The notes under the pieces: model-generated | Databases searched by the model: none | Told to the model about the DNA's origin: nothing | What the model saw: only the letters and a program-made list of their open reading frames with translations | Shown here: positions 19,626 through 28,659 of the stretch, one piece after another | Position numbering within the stretch: the first letter of the stretch is position 1 | How the letters are laid out: the number at the start of each line of letters is the position of its first letter | Origin: Flavobacteriia bacterium | GTDB lineage: Bacteria > Bacteroidota > Bacteroidia > Flavobacteriales_D > Crocinitomicaceae | Direction: 5' to 3' | Assembly (NCBI GenBank): GCA_026391005.1 | Contig: JAPLEV010000010.1 | Span: forward strand, 55,244-119,243 | DNA length: 64,000 nucleotides | Position numbers and translations under genes: made by a program

Positions 19626-21317
19626 TTAATTAAAGACTAGTTTCATTTCTACCCGTCGGTTTTTCTTCCTTCCTACTTGCGTATCATTAGTGTCTATTGG
19701 TTTGGTTTCCCCAAAGAATTCCGTAGTAATTCTTGAAGCATTTATTCCTTTAGCAACAAAATAAGCTTTTATTGATTCTGCTCTGCGCTTGGAGAGATCC
19801 ATGTTGAATTCATCATTTCCAACATTATCGGTATGCCCAGCCAAGTTTAGGCTCCAATCTGATTTTTCTGTTAACAAAATAATCAAGACATCGAGTGCAG
19901 GATAGGATGTAGCAATAATTTTATCGCTATTGTTCTCAAATTCAAGGTTGTCCACAGCTTTGGTAATTTGCTCTTTAACCTTTTCTTCAACAATCGGGCA
20001 TCCTTTATTTTCTATTGGACCTTTCGTCATGGGGCATTCATCAATGTTATCCGTAACTCCGTCACTATCTTTATCACCCCAAGGACAGCCCTTGTTTTCA
20101 ATAGGCCCTGCTTGGTCTTTACAAGCATCTATTCCATCATGTACGCCATCTCCATCTGAATCCAACCAAGGACACCCATTATTTTCGATAGGTCCAGCTA
20201 TATCAGGACATTTATCTACATTATCTTTAACACCATCGCCGTCTTTATCGCCCCATGGACAACCCTTGTTTTCTTTTGGTCCCGCCTCTTCGGGACATTT
20301 ATCCAAATTGTCCGTTAAACCATCGCCATCTTTATCACCCCATGGACACCCATTATTTTCTTTAGGGCCAGGTAAATCTTTGCAATCATCCTTGTCATCA
20401 GTAGTCCCATCCTTGTCTGTATCTGTAATAATTTTGACTTGAAATTTGTAAACCAGTGTAATTTCATGAGAACCCGAACTGTAATTCCGAAGATTAGATC
20501 GTGTGAGATCGTACGAATAGTAAGCGGCAATATTTTTTCCATCATAGCCTAATAAGGCATAGAATGCATCGGCGCTTCTATAATAAAATCCAAGTCCAAT
20601 GGTCTTAAACAAATTCACTTTCACCCCAAAGTCATATTGAATTGGAGTAATTAAAATAGATTTCATCATTAATTGTGGCTCGATGGATAGGTTTTTATTG
20701 CTAAAAACTTTGTAAGAGGCATACAAATTAAAATGACGAGCCAGTCGATTGGATTCTAAATTTGACAGGTTTATTTTATTGAGTTTTGTTTGAAGCAGTT
20801 GCTGTGCACCGAATCCAATGTTCAACTTATCAGATAAGCGGTATGCGATACCGAAATTTAAGTCTCCAACTAGTTGATTCAAGTTGGCATTTGTGAGAGA
20901 TGGATCATTGGGATTAATGGGAACTTGATTTAGCAAGTTCATGGAAAATTGCTCAATAACTGGAGAAACACCGATGGAAATGTTATGTTCTCCTTTAAAA
21001 GAATGATGGTATGCAAGAGGGATAATTACACCGGTAGTGCTGATGGTATTTCCAGCAAAATCATTAAAAAGATATCCTCCAATTCCGACCTTTCCATTCA
21101 TTAAAACGCCTTGACCACCAAGTAAGGCAGTTCGCGGAGATCCATTAAAGCCAACCCATTGAGATCGAAATCCAACTTGAAAATTGGCATTATTTCCTTG
21201 TCCGGCAAACGATGGGTTAAGCAATTGTTTGTTGAGGAAAACATGGCTAGAAACAGGAAGTTGCTGCCCATATAAAGTTCCTGCAAAAAGTAAAAAAGAA
21301 AGTATTAATTTTTGCAT
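19626..21317 (-). CDS. PorP/SprF-like barrel fused to TSP3 repeats and an OmpA domain
   Basis: 563 residues. A signal peptide (to GTLYGQ) and a PorP/SprF domain (~18-295; QQLPVSSHVFLNKQLLNPSFAGQGNNANFQVGFR...QWVGFNGSPRTA) come first. A linker of six calcium-type repeats follows (~300-440; 'DKDGDGxxDNxDKCPxxxGPxENxGCPW'), then an OmpA-like peptidoglycan-binding domain (~455-563; LNLAGHTDNVGNDEFNMDLSKRRAESIKAYF...GRKKNRRVEM). Stand-alone PorP proteins lack the last two parts, so this version should tie the type B cargo-specific barrel to the cell wall. It sits 3 bp after the LamG/PKD gene, its probable cargo. Confidence 0.9.
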   Translation of the reverse strand: MQKLILSFLLFAGTLYGQQLPVSSHVFLNKQLLNPSFAGQGNNANFQVGFRSQWVGFNGSPRTALLGGQGVLMNGKVGIGGYLFNDFAGNTISTTGVIIPLAYHHSFKGEHNISIGVSPVIEQFSMNLLNQVPINPNDPSLTNANLNQLVGDLNFGIAYRLSDKLNIGFGAQQLLQTKLNKINLSNLESNRLARHFNLYASYKVFSNKNLSIEPQLMMKSILITPIQYDFGVKVNLFKTIGLGFYYRSADAFYALLGYDGKNIAAYYSYDLTRSNLRNYSSGSHEITLVYKFQVKIITDTDKDGTTDDKDDCKDLPGPKENNGCPWGDKDGDGLTDNLDKCPEEAGPKENKGCPWGDKDGDGVKDNVDKCPDIAGPIENNGCPWLDSDGDGVHDGIDACKDQAGPIENKGCPWGDKDSDGVTDNIDECPMTKGPIENKGCPIVEEKVKEQITKAVDNLEFENNSDKIIATSYPALDVLIILLTEKSDWSLNLAGHTDNVGNDEFNMDLSKRRAESIKAYFVAKGINASRITTEFFGETKPIDTNDTQVGRKKNRRVEMKLVFN

Positions 21318-21320
21318 AAG

Positions 21321-23126
21321 TTAGTTTTTAATGGTTAATGCTCCCTTTAATGAGTTGCCGTCACCTAAATCAATTATATAAAAGTAATCCCCAGTTGGTA
21401 ATCGCTCGTTATTATATGTTCCATTCCATGGGGAGTTATATCCATTAGAATAGAAAATTTGTTGTCCCCAGCGGTTGAAGATCTCCACCGTTGCATCAGG
21501 ATAATTTTCAATGCCTGGAATTTCCCAAGTGTCGTTGGTTCCATCGCCATTCGGCGTAAATACTCCACCGATTTGAATGCAGGCAATCCCCGTATTAGTA
21601 ATAAAAATACTTGCCGAATCAACACATCCGTTGGAATCAGTGACAGTTAATTGGTAGGACCCAGAAGCTGATACCGTTATGTTTTGAGCGTTTTGGCCAT
21701 TACTCCACAAATTGCCTGTAGTTGACAATGAGCTTAGATTTATCGAAGATTCAGCGCAAAATGTTGTGGGGCCATTCGGGGTAATAGAAACGAACGGTAA
21801 GGTATTAACAAGAACGTTAATGGTATCTACCAAACTGCTACAACCGTCCAACGTATAGCTCACTGTGTAAAACGTGGATGTATCTGCCGTTATATTCAAT
21901 TGACTAGCAGTTGAGTTATTCGACCAAGCGAAGGCTCCATTAGGTATGTTGGGAACGGAGGTAACCGTTACTTGTTGTCCTTTACAAACGCTGATGTCTT
22001 GAGAACTTAGTAATGGAAGGGGTTTAACCACAATGGTAAGTGTAGTAGTATCCCAGACACATACATTGGGGCTTGGTGTGAATGTGTAGGTTGTTGTAAG
22101 TAAATTGTTTAATGGCGGCGACCAAGTGCCTTGGAAAAGATTTAATGAGCTTGTTGGCAATGGGCTTAATGGGTCGCCTTCACAAATCGGATTAACGCTA
22201 GGAAAAAAGGCCGTTTGGTTTGGAATTACCGAAACAATTGCCGAATCCGTACAGGTTAAACCGTTTAAGGTATAGGCAACACTGTATGAGGTTGTAGTAG
22301 GGACAGAGACATTTATGGATGAAGTCTGTTGCCCAGAACTCCATTGAAAAGCCCCACCATTCTCCACCGTTTGAGCTATTAATGTGCCAGTATCATTCGG
22401 ACAAATGCTGATATCATTAATAGCTAACCAAGGTGCTGAATTGAATAAAGCTTTTATTTCACACTCGGTTAAAGCACGATTCCAAATACCGATATCATCG
22501 ATTTTACCGTTGTGCTTGGCGACATAACCACTAATTGGAGCATTTACAATGCCTGCAAGCATTTTTGCTGAATTATTAATTTGATAATTAACAATTGAAT
22601 TGATATTGTTTGTTAAAATTCCGTCAACATATAATCTAAAATTTGTCCCGTTGCGAGTAACTGTCATAAGGTGCCAAGAATTTAGGTTAAATATTTGACC
22701 ATGAAGTATTTGATTGTTTCCGGATGTGCCTTGACATATTTCAAAACCTAATGGATTAATAACCCACCAGTTATTTGTACAATTCTCGTCAGATCTTTTC
22801 GATAGTAAATATCCCGGAGTTCCATTTATTGTGAACCAAATTTGTATAGAAAAATCAGAATTAAAGTTTCCAATAGAGTTTTGAAAGTCAATATAATTAT
22901 TTGAAATACTCGAAAAAATATACGCCGAATTCGGTACACTAGAAAGATCTGTGGTTAGGTTGGCGCCATAAACCGTTCCATTATTCCCATTTCCACTTTC
23001 ATCATTTGCATTACCGTTAAAAGGCCACCAACCTACGAGGCCATTGGCGGGAACATAGGTAGGAATTTGAGCGAAGGTACTGAGTGAAAACAATGCAAAT
23101 AAAGCGCTGAGTACTTGATTTTTCAT
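21321..23126 (-). CDS. LamG/PKD-like adhesin with gliding-type (type B) C-terminal domain
   Basis: 601 residues, first gene of the surface operon. A signal peptide (to about STFAQ) is followed by a concanavalin/LamG-like domain (~22-225; GLVGWWPFNGNANDESGNGNNGTV...DDIGIWNRALTECEI). Ig/PKD-like repeats (~235-510) carry the usual 'SYTLxGxxxxD' strands (SYSVAYTLNGLTCTDSA, FYTVSYTLDGCSS). A type B sorting domain ends the protein (GGVFTPNGDGTNDTWEIPGIENYP...IFNRWGQQIFYSNGY...WNGTY...LPTGDYFYIIDLGDG). Predicted to be exported by T9SS and held at the surface with the PorP-OmpA fusion encoded 3 bp downstream. Confidence 0.9.
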   Translation of the reverse strand: MKNQVLSALFALFSLSTFAQIPTYVPANGLVGWWPFNGNANDESGNGNNGTVYGANLTTDLSSVPNSAYIFSSISNNYIDFQNSIGNFNSDFSIQIWFTINGTPGYLLSKRSDENCTNNWWVINPLGFEICQGTSGNNQILHGQIFNLNSWHLMTVTRNGTNFRLYVDGILTNNINSIVNYQINNSAKMLAGIVNAPISGYVAKHNGKIDDIGIWNRALTECEIKALFNSAPWLAINDISICPNDTGTLIAQTVENGGAFQWSSGQQTSSINVSVPTTTSYSVAYTLNGLTCTDSAIVSVIPNQTAFFPSVNPICEGDPLSPLPTSSLNLFQGTWSPPLNNLLTTTYTFTPSPNVCVWDTTTLTIVVKPLPLLSSQDISVCKGQQVTVTSVPNIPNGAFAWSNNSTASQLNITADTSTFYTVSYTLDGCSSLVDTINVLVNTLPFVSITPNGPTTFCAESSINLSSLSTTGNLWSNGQNAQNITVSASGSYQLTVTDSNGCVDSASIFITNTGIACIQIGGVFTPNGDGTNDTWEIPGIENYPDATVEIFNRWGQQIFYSNGYNSPWNGTYNNERLPTGDYFYIIDLGDGNSLKGALTIKN

Positions 23127-23145
23127 GTTTGTGTTGTTTTTTTAT

Positions 23146-23153
23146 CAAATATA
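23146..23153 (-). promoter_or_regulatory. Putative -7 element (TATATTTG) of the surface operon
   Basis: Minus-strand TATATTTG matches TAnnTTTG and ends 19 nt before the first gene's ATG at 23126. It lies only 7 bp from the 16-bp palindrome at 23161-23176. Confidence 0.5.
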
Positions 23154-23160
23154 CAATAAG

Positions 23161-23176
23161 TTATGTATATACATAA
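23161..23176. promoter_or_regulatory. Perfect 16-bp palindrome, candidate operator of the XRE regulator
   Basis: TTATGTATATACATAA is its own reverse complement. It lies in the 84-bp gap between the divergent XRE gene (start 23211) and the five-gene surface operon (start 23126), just upstream of the operon's -7 box. A dimeric HTH protein typically binds such a site; control of both units is inferred. Confidence 0.55.
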
Positions 23177-23210
23177 ATTGTAAGCGTAAAAAATAAGGCA
23201 ACTTGCTTGC

Positions 23211-23495
23211 ATGGTTGAAAATACGGACGAAGCGTTACTCAAACTGGTAGGTAGTAGAATAAAGTCCTTGCGAAAGGATAGAAAACTTTCTTTGCGCGAT
23301 TTAGCCTACAAGATTGGAATGGAGCCCTCTAATCTATCTGTTATTGAAAATGGAAAATCAAACCCGCAACTCTTAACGTATGCGCGTATCTCAGCTACCC
23401 TTGGTATTCAACTAAGGGATCTCTTCGATATTGAATTTGATTTTCAACTATTTATTGAACAAGCAACAACCTACACTCCAAGAAAACATAGTTAA
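23211..23495 (+). CDS. XRE-family HTH transcriptional regulator
   Basis: 94 residues, almost entirely one HTH_3/XRE domain: GSRIKSLRKDRKLSLRDLAYKIGMEPSNLSVIENGKSNPQL (residues ~14-54), with the recognition helix in MEPSNLSVIE. There is no sensor domain. The ATG follows a short gap from the palindrome at 23161-23176 and the gene is divergent from the surface operon, so local control of that operon or autoregulation is the simplest reading. Its own promoter does not show a good TAnnTTTG box. Confidence 0.87.
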   Translation: MVENTDEALLKLVGSRIKSLRKDRKLSLRDLAYKIGMEPSNLSVIENGKSNPQLLTYARISATLGIQLRDLFDIEFDFQLFIEQATTYTPRKHS

Positions 23496-23521
23496 AATTG
23501 GTGAAATTACCTTTTCTCAAT

Positions 23522-23597
23522 CTATCGTGCCTCTCGACTCCGCTCGATCCACTTTCAAGAGCTCATCGATTCCGACTAGGCGGATCGAGATGTGCTC
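23522..23597 (+). repeat. Dispersed intergenic element, left flank of the RhuM-like gene
   Basis: This segment (CTATCGTGCCTCTCGACTCC...CGGATCGAGATGTGCTC) is a same-orientation, near-identical copy of sequence at 24611-24677 on the other side of the RhuM-like gene. It is partly shared with 16049-16092. Confidence 0.75.
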
Positions 23598-23603
23598 AAC
23601 CCA

Positions 23604-24467
23604 TTAGGCTATTTTAGCAGTTACGGCTTTCAATAGTTGTTCCACAGTACTTTTATCCATCTTAGAAAAGGCAAACCACTTTTTTCCTAAATCTTTTAGC
23701 GATGCTCCGAGGTGATAAACATCTTTTTGGTCAATGATTAAAAACCGATCATGACTTTGTGAAAAGTTTACCATTTTGAAATCCCCAAATTGCTCATTGG
23801 CTTTTTTTAAGTCTAACATAACCTGTTTACCGCAATATTTGGTAAATATTGAAACCTTAACATTTTCACACTTTTTTGAAAGATGAGTAAATGTAGTTTC
23901 GTCAATATAACTATCAATTAATATGATGTCGGTTTTCGCGGAACGGATAATTCTTGAAGTTAACTCATATGCATTGAATACTTGGCCATCAAAGAATATA
24001 CCTTGTGTTGGAATGAGTTGTGATTGAATATGAAAATCTATTTGATCTACCTTTTTACTTAGATTCTCAAGATTGTCTTCAATTCTATTCATGCGTTGGT
24101 TTAGACTATATCCTTTAAGAAGATAGTCCCTCAAGATTTGATTTGCCCAAATGCGAAATTGTGTACCTTGTTTGGATTTGATTCGATAACCAACTGAAAT
24201 GATAACATCTAAATTATAGTATTCAATCTCTCTTTCAATTTTTCTATTGCCTTCAAGTTGAACTGTCGCAAATTTTGCGACAGTTCCTTTTTCGTTGAGC
24301 TCTCCCTCCAAAAACACATTGTTTATATGTTTTCCAATAGTTTTAACATCCCGTCCAAATAATAGTACTAACTGATTTCTATTGAGCCACACCGTATCAT
24401 CTTCAAGCCGAACCTCAATGTGTTCTACAGGGTCATTTTGGCTGTATAAAATAATTTCATTTTTCAT
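23604..24467 (-). CDS. RhuM-like N-terminal domain fused to a C-terminal PLD-like domain
   Basis: 287 residues. The N-terminal ~120 residues are RhuM/'virulence protein' type: EVRLEDDTVWLNRNQLVLLFGRDVKTIGKHINNVFLEGEL...TVAKFATVQ...YYNLDVIISVGYRIKS...FRIWANQILRDYL. This winged-helix/KilA-like module occurs in phage and in toxin or defence loci. A short coiled coil (~125-150) leads to a C-terminal ~120 residues (IIRSAKTDIILIDSYIDETTFTHL...SHDRFLIIDQKDVYHLGASLKDLGKKWFAF) that look like one half of a phospholipase D-type fold, with HDRFLIID in place of a full HxK motif. The gene lies alone between two copies of a dispersed repeat. Function unknown; an anti-phage or regulatory role is only a suggestion. 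Confidence 0.75.
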   Translation of the reverse strand: MKNEIILYSQNDPVEHIEVRLEDDTVWLNRNQLVLLFGRDVKTIGKHINNVFLEGELNEKGTVAKFATVQLEGNRKIEREIEYYNLDVIISVGYRIKSKQGTQFRIWANQILRDYLLKGYSLNQRMNRIEDNLENLSKKVDQIDFHIQSQLIPTQGIFFDGQVFNAYELTSRIIRSAKTDIILIDSYIDETTFTHLSKKCENVKVSIFTKYCGKQVMLDLKKANEQFGDFKMVNFSQSHDRFLIIDQKDVYHLGASLKDLGKKWFAFSKMDKSTVEQLLKAVTAKIA

Positions 24468-24549
24468 GCTTTAATTTATCTTTAAGATAATGAAAAATTA
24501 ATTATCAACCAACCATATGATTATTGATATTGTAAATTATTCTTTGGTT

Positions 24550-24750
24550 ATTCCTCAGCTGTGTCCACTCGATAAGCTTTGTTGTGAGCTAACCGAGTGC
24601 TGACCTCGATCTATCGTGTCTCTCGACTCCGCTCGATCCACTTTTAAGAGCACATCGAGCGGAGTCGAGATGCGCTCGATAAGCTTTGTTGTGAGCTAGC
24701 CGAGTGCTCCGACCGAAGGGATGAATGTCCGCCGCGGCGGACGAGGCTAG
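24550..24750. repeat. Dispersed intergenic element with 17-bp hairpin, right flank of the RhuM-like gene
   Basis: Contains a perfect inverted repeat, TCTCGACTCCGCTCGAT (24621-24637) and its complement (24654-24670), with a 16-nt loop. It also holds two CTCGATAAGCTTTGTTGTGAGC segments and the palindrome GTCCGCCGCGGCGGAC (24727-24742). The 292-bp gap from 24468 to 24760 otherwise shows no gene. Confidence 0.75.
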
Positions 24751-24760
24751 CGGTTAATGT

Positions 24761-25111
24761 CTATTTCTTTTCAACTTTACTTTGAATAGTCCACCCAATA
24801 AGGGCAGCTCTTTGTTTAGCGGCCTCTGCTTTTTCACCGATAAAAAGCGCATCAACTGTCTGGTTGAAATACTTTAGCCATATATCAAAGTGTTTTGGTT
24901 TTAAGGGCATATGAAGGTGTTTTTCGACGACATTGGTGGTATATCCGGGTTCGTCAAGGAGTGCGAAACACCAAAAATGAACCATGTGTGGCAGGTGTTT
25001 TTCTAAATCTATATTAATGAAAAAAGGCGATAATTCGGGGTCTTTGGCCATCTTAGTATAAAATGTGGCAATTAATTTTTCAATATCATTTCTGTTTTGA
25101 ATAGTTCTCAT
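24761..25111 (-). CDS. Group III truncated haemoglobin
   Basis: 116 residues, a little short of the ~125-130 usual for group III truncated globins. Helical pattern and key positions fit: DIEKLIATFYTKMAKDPELSPFF (helices A-B), LEKHLPHMVHFWCFALLDEPGY (helix E region) and HLHMPLKPKHFDIWLKYFNQTVD, with the likely proximal haem histidine in KHF. Small cytoplasmic globins of this group are thought to bind O2 or NO. The gene lies 3 bp downstream of the large outer-membrane gene's start-proximal neighbour on the same strand, i.e. it precedes the 1143-residue gene's stop in the operon order. Confidence 0.87.
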   Translation of the reverse strand: MRTIQNRNDIEKLIATFYTKMAKDPELSPFFINIDLEKHLPHMVHFWCFALLDEPGYTTNVVEKHLHMPLKPKHFDIWLKYFNQTVDALFIGEKAEAAKQRAALIGWTIQSKVEKK

Positions 25112-25114
25112 GTG

Positions 25115-28100
25115 TTAAAAATAAGCACGAATTTCCATACTTCCGCTGTGAATGGTTCGACTAGCTTCTGATTGCCTGCCAAGGTATTGAATGGTTAATT
25201 GTAAATTTTTGGATAATGTTCTTTGATAGCTAATGTTCCAAGTATAATTAGCTCCTGGCTTCAAGGATTCTAGCATTTCAAATCCAATGGCAGAATTCAC
25301 CGAACCAGAATATGCCATTGAAATCGCTTTTATAGAACCTTGAAAACTTCCTTTTTCGGTTTGATTATACTTAAATCCACATCCGATTTCTTTTAGAAAA
25401 CAAGTTTCTGTTCCAAGGGTGGGATTGTTTTTTTTATCTGTAATTCTTCCCTCTAAACTTAAACGATAGTTGGTAGTTGGTTGATAAATGAAGGCGGTAA
25501 CTAGTGATTGGTAGCCAATATCGTGATTTCTTCCAGTTGTATAATCAGCAAAAGCATATTTCATCCCTTTTTGCCCTTTAATTTCAATCGAAAAAATTGG
25601 CAATACATTCCATCGGGTAAATAATTCGTGAGAACGATTTTGTTTTGCATCAAAACCTGATGCTAGTAGTACTTTATTCTTGTTGTCTTGGTAAGTATAT
25701 TCAGCATTAATTATGTTGGAGGTTCTATTGAAGTATAAGGAATTACGAAGCAAAGAGCCCGTACTTAATAAGTTTGCATCTTCAATATCATTAGCGAAAG
25801 GATTGAAGAATGTTTTAGCATCAAATTGGCTCGTTTTACGATTTGTACGAATCCGTGTTTGGTTTGAAAATTTAGATAACACACCAAGTATACCAGTCTT
25901 TTTCCCCCAAATTCTTTCTGGCCGCCAAAATATACCCTGATTAAGTTCATTGGAATACGTTTTTACATAGGCATTGCTGGGGGTAAATATGCGTATATAA
26001 CTTGCTTGATCAATGTATTGGGCGATTTCAAATTCATTAAGGTCTTTCACACCATCATTGTTATAATCCACCCACGTATAAACTCCTTGTCCATCGTTGA
26101 CTTTAATGTAAATAAATGTTCTTTTTTGTTCTAGCCCAGAACCAAGTTCATAAAAGGTGCTAAATGTTAGCGCGTTTTTAAACCATCTAGCTTCATGGTC
26201 AATTCTCCCAATTAGGGAGTTTTCAGGAGTTTGGGTGATTAGCGTGCTATCCATGATTCCCAAGGAACGATATCCCCCGATTAGTGTCAAGTTTTGATTT
26301 TTTAATTTTTTCAATGAAACTTCTCCTCCTAGAGTTCTCGCCATCGCCGCTTGACGTAATTTGGTACTGTCAGCGCGTTGATCATAACGTTCTCGGTAGT
26401 ACAATTTATAGGTATTAGAGGTGTCGGAACTTGCAATGTATGCTTCGTAATCGAAAAACTGGTAGCTATTCTTTGTAATTATCTGAAGCGAATCATTAAA
26501 GGTGTTTTTTTCATGGTCATCCTTGTATCCAATTATGATAGGTCCAAATTTTTTACTGATGTCAAGTCTATGTCGAAAAAATGTGTTGCTACCGGCATTT
26601 TTTGATGACAAGTAGCTCCCGTTCCAGTTGACCGACCAGCCCCTTTGATTCCATTTTCCGTCAGAATACAAACGATTACCAAGGTAATTTGAACCAATGG
26701 TATATCGCTGAGCTGTTAAGTTGATAAAGCCGTAAGATTTTTGCTTTATTCTTGAATTCAGCACACTAAAAAGTTGTTGGCCTTCTAAACCCTTATTTCG
26801 AGTGTTCCAATCGCGATCAAATTCAACACTTCGGTATTGTTCAATTGGTAAAAAATTAGCGTGTAGGTATTCAAATTCGGCTTTATTTTCAATCTGCCAT
26901 CCCTTGCTCGTATCGCCAATAAGGGCGGTATGGATAATTTTAGTTCGTTCCGCTAAACCATTATTATCGTTGTTGTCTAGCGATGAAAAAGTATTGAGGT
27001 CGTCGGTTGAAAGGGCCATTTCACTCTCAATTTTTATTTTTTTATTAAGTTGATAGTTAAACCCGGTGGCAAATAGTTGTTTTTGCTTGGGGGTAATAAT
27101 TAATCGCGAAGGATTATAATTTCCTTGCGACTGTCCGCTTATTGGCTTAATCCAACGAAAAACTTTGCCCAATGCATTATAGTTATTGAGGACATAGTCC
27201 CCCTTATTTTCGCCAACATAGTTAAAAATGGCCCTGTATTTAGCGGAGTCTTGGTTAACGCTAAATACTAAAACGGAATCATAGCCAAGTGAGTCAATCA
27301 TTTTATATAATACTTGGTTATCGAAATAACCGATAGAATCGACACTGGAAATTTGAGCTAAAGCGAGTTGATCGCCTATTCCGCTAAGAAAAAATTTCTG
27401 ACTAGGGCTTAAATTCTGCTGTAGTGTTTGGTTTTTAGCGTCTTGCTCAGAATAGGCATTTAACCAAAAGCCCAGTTTTTTTCCTTGATAATGCGTGGAA
27501 CTTTGTAGCAAGGAACGCGCATAGTTTTGATCTGAGTATTGGAATTCAACCACAATTCTACTATCCTTGGTAATTAGGTTTCGAGCGGTAAAAACGACTT
27601 CCGATGTATTGTAATCAATAACGTAGTCATACTCTTGCCCACGCGCCAAAAGACGCCCATCGATGTAGACGCGTTCGGTTCCCGCTAAAACTAAAATAAA
27701 AGGTTCATTTTCATTTCCAAGAAGTCGATAGGGTCCTTGGTTACTTTCCACTCCAGGGATAATTTGACGATTAAATTTTCCTTTTGAAAGTGCAGCGCTT
27801 GCCTGCGTTTTCCAAAACGTACTGTCTTTTAATGCCCATTTATTCTCGATTGTTAATCCTTGCGCTCTTTTTTTATAGGACATAAAATAACCCTGCGGCC
27901 TACCTAACCAAAAGTCGCCTACCGTTAATTTTATGTGCTCATTGTAAACCTGAATAAATACTTGATCAAATTCTTGTAGTTTATTTGTATTCCCGTCTGG
28001 CTGAATAGGAATGTTAGCATCGGAAACCGCTGCAAGAATTTTTAAGTTGGGAGAAAGATTCCCTGACAGCTCTAAATTTAAGGCCGAATTAATGCCAAGG

Positions 28101-28546
28101 TCTTGACGATTTCCAAAACTTACGCCACGTGAAATACTTCCATTTTTTGATAATTCTTGTCCACCAAAAGCGTCATTTACAGAGTAGGAATTAACTATTT
28201 TATATTTTTCTCTTTCATCTATTCCAATTTTCGAAAGTATTGAGGAGTCATATTGACGATAGCGAAGGGATAAATCAAAGGGCAATACACGATAATTTAA
28301 AAGTATAGTTGAGGTATCTTTTCCTAAGAACTGAAACGTTGCCGTCGAATAATAAATATTGTAATCGCTTTTACTGAGTGTGTCGCCATTACATAGGGCA
28401 AAAAATGAATTGGGATAAATACTCAAAGTATCTATTTTTACGGAAGTAAATGATGGCTTTATCCTAACAGACCTTATATTTCCAGATTGAGCAATTAAAT
28501 AGTTGCTCGCAAATAGGAAAAAAAAGATAATAGGTCTTAAATACAT
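25115..28546 (-). CDS. Large outer-membrane beta-strand-rich protein, conserved in Bacteroidota
   Basis: 1143 residues with a signal peptide (MYLRPIIFFFLFASNYLIAQ). The N-terminal third contains GSISRGVSFGNRQDLGINSALNLELSG and LKILAAVSDANIPIQPDGN followed by LQEFDQVFIQVY. This motif set recurs in large uncharacterised surface proteins of this phylum and resembles parts of the T9SS translocon SprA, but the protein is only about half SprA's length. The rest alternates hydrophobic and polar residues as in a barrel, ending in a terminal aromatic (EIRAYF). The truncated globin gene follows only 3 bp after its stop on the same strand, so the two may be co-transcribed. I do not assign a function. 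Confidence 0.7.
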   Translation of the reverse strand: MYLRPIIFFFLFASNYLIAQSGNIRSVRIKPSFTSVKIDTLSIYPNSFFALCNGDTLSKSDYNIYYSTATFQFLGKDTSTILLNYRVLPFDLSLRYRQYDSSILSKIGIDEREKYKIVNSYSVNDAFGGQELSKNGSISRGVSFGNRQDLGINSALNLELSGNLSPNLKILAAVSDANIPIQPDGNTNKLQEFDQVFIQVYNEHIKLTVGDFWLGRPQGYFMSYKKRAQGLTIENKWALKDSTFWKTQASAALSKGKFNRQIIPGVESNQGPYRLLGNENEPFILVLAGTERVYIDGRLLARGQEYDYVIDYNTSEVVFTARNLITKDSRIVVEFQYSDQNYARSLLQSSTHYQGKKLGFWLNAYSEQDAKNQTLQQNLSPSQKFFLSGIGDQLALAQISSVDSIGYFDNQVLYKMIDSLGYDSVLVFSVNQDSAKYRAIFNYVGENKGDYVLNNYNALGKVFRWIKPISGQSQGNYNPSRLIITPKQKQLFATGFNYQLNKKIKIESEMALSTDDLNTFSSLDNNDNNGLAERTKIIHTALIGDTSKGWQIENKAEFEYLHANFLPIEQYRSVEFDRDWNTRNKGLEGQQLFSVLNSRIKQKSYGFINLTAQRYTIGSNYLGNRLYSDGKWNQRGWSVNWNGSYLSSKNAGSNTFFRHRLDISKKFGPIIIGYKDDHEKNTFNDSLQIITKNSYQFFDYEAYIASSDTSNTYKLYYRERYDQRADSTKLRQAAMARTLGGEVSLKKLKNQNLTLIGGYRSLGIMDSTLITQTPENSLIGRIDHEARWFKNALTFSTFYELGSGLEQKRTFIYIKVNDGQGVYTWVDYNNDGVKDLNEFEIAQYIDQASYIRIFTPSNAYVKTYSNELNQGIFWRPERIWGKKTGILGVLSKFSNQTRIRTNRKTSQFDAKTFFNPFANDIEDANLLSTGSLLRNSLYFNRTSNIINAEYTYQDNKNKVLLASGFDAKQNRSHELFTRWNVLPIFSIEIKGQKGMKYAFADYTTGRNHDIGYQSLVTAFIYQPTTNYRLSLEGRITDKKNNPTLGTETCFLKEIGCGFKYNQTEKGSFQGSIKAISMAYSGSVNSAIGFEMLESLKPGANYTWNISYQRTLSKNLQLTIQYLGRQSEASRTIHSGSMEIRAYF

Positions 28547-28659
28547 TTCTAGGCGAAGATAAGTGATATCATTAAAACGTAAACGAGTTATTTTGATTGC
28601 TAAATTTTATAAAAGAAGCGATATCTTTCTTATTTTTATCAACGTTTAAAAATAATAAT

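Noticed and set aside
19930..20442. 170-codon plus-strand repetitive frame
   Set aside because: Antisense of the TSP3-like repeats in the PorP-OmpA gene.
28597..28659. TTG start for the GH16 gene
   Set aside because: It would put 21 residues before a clear signal peptide; the GTG at 28660 fits better.
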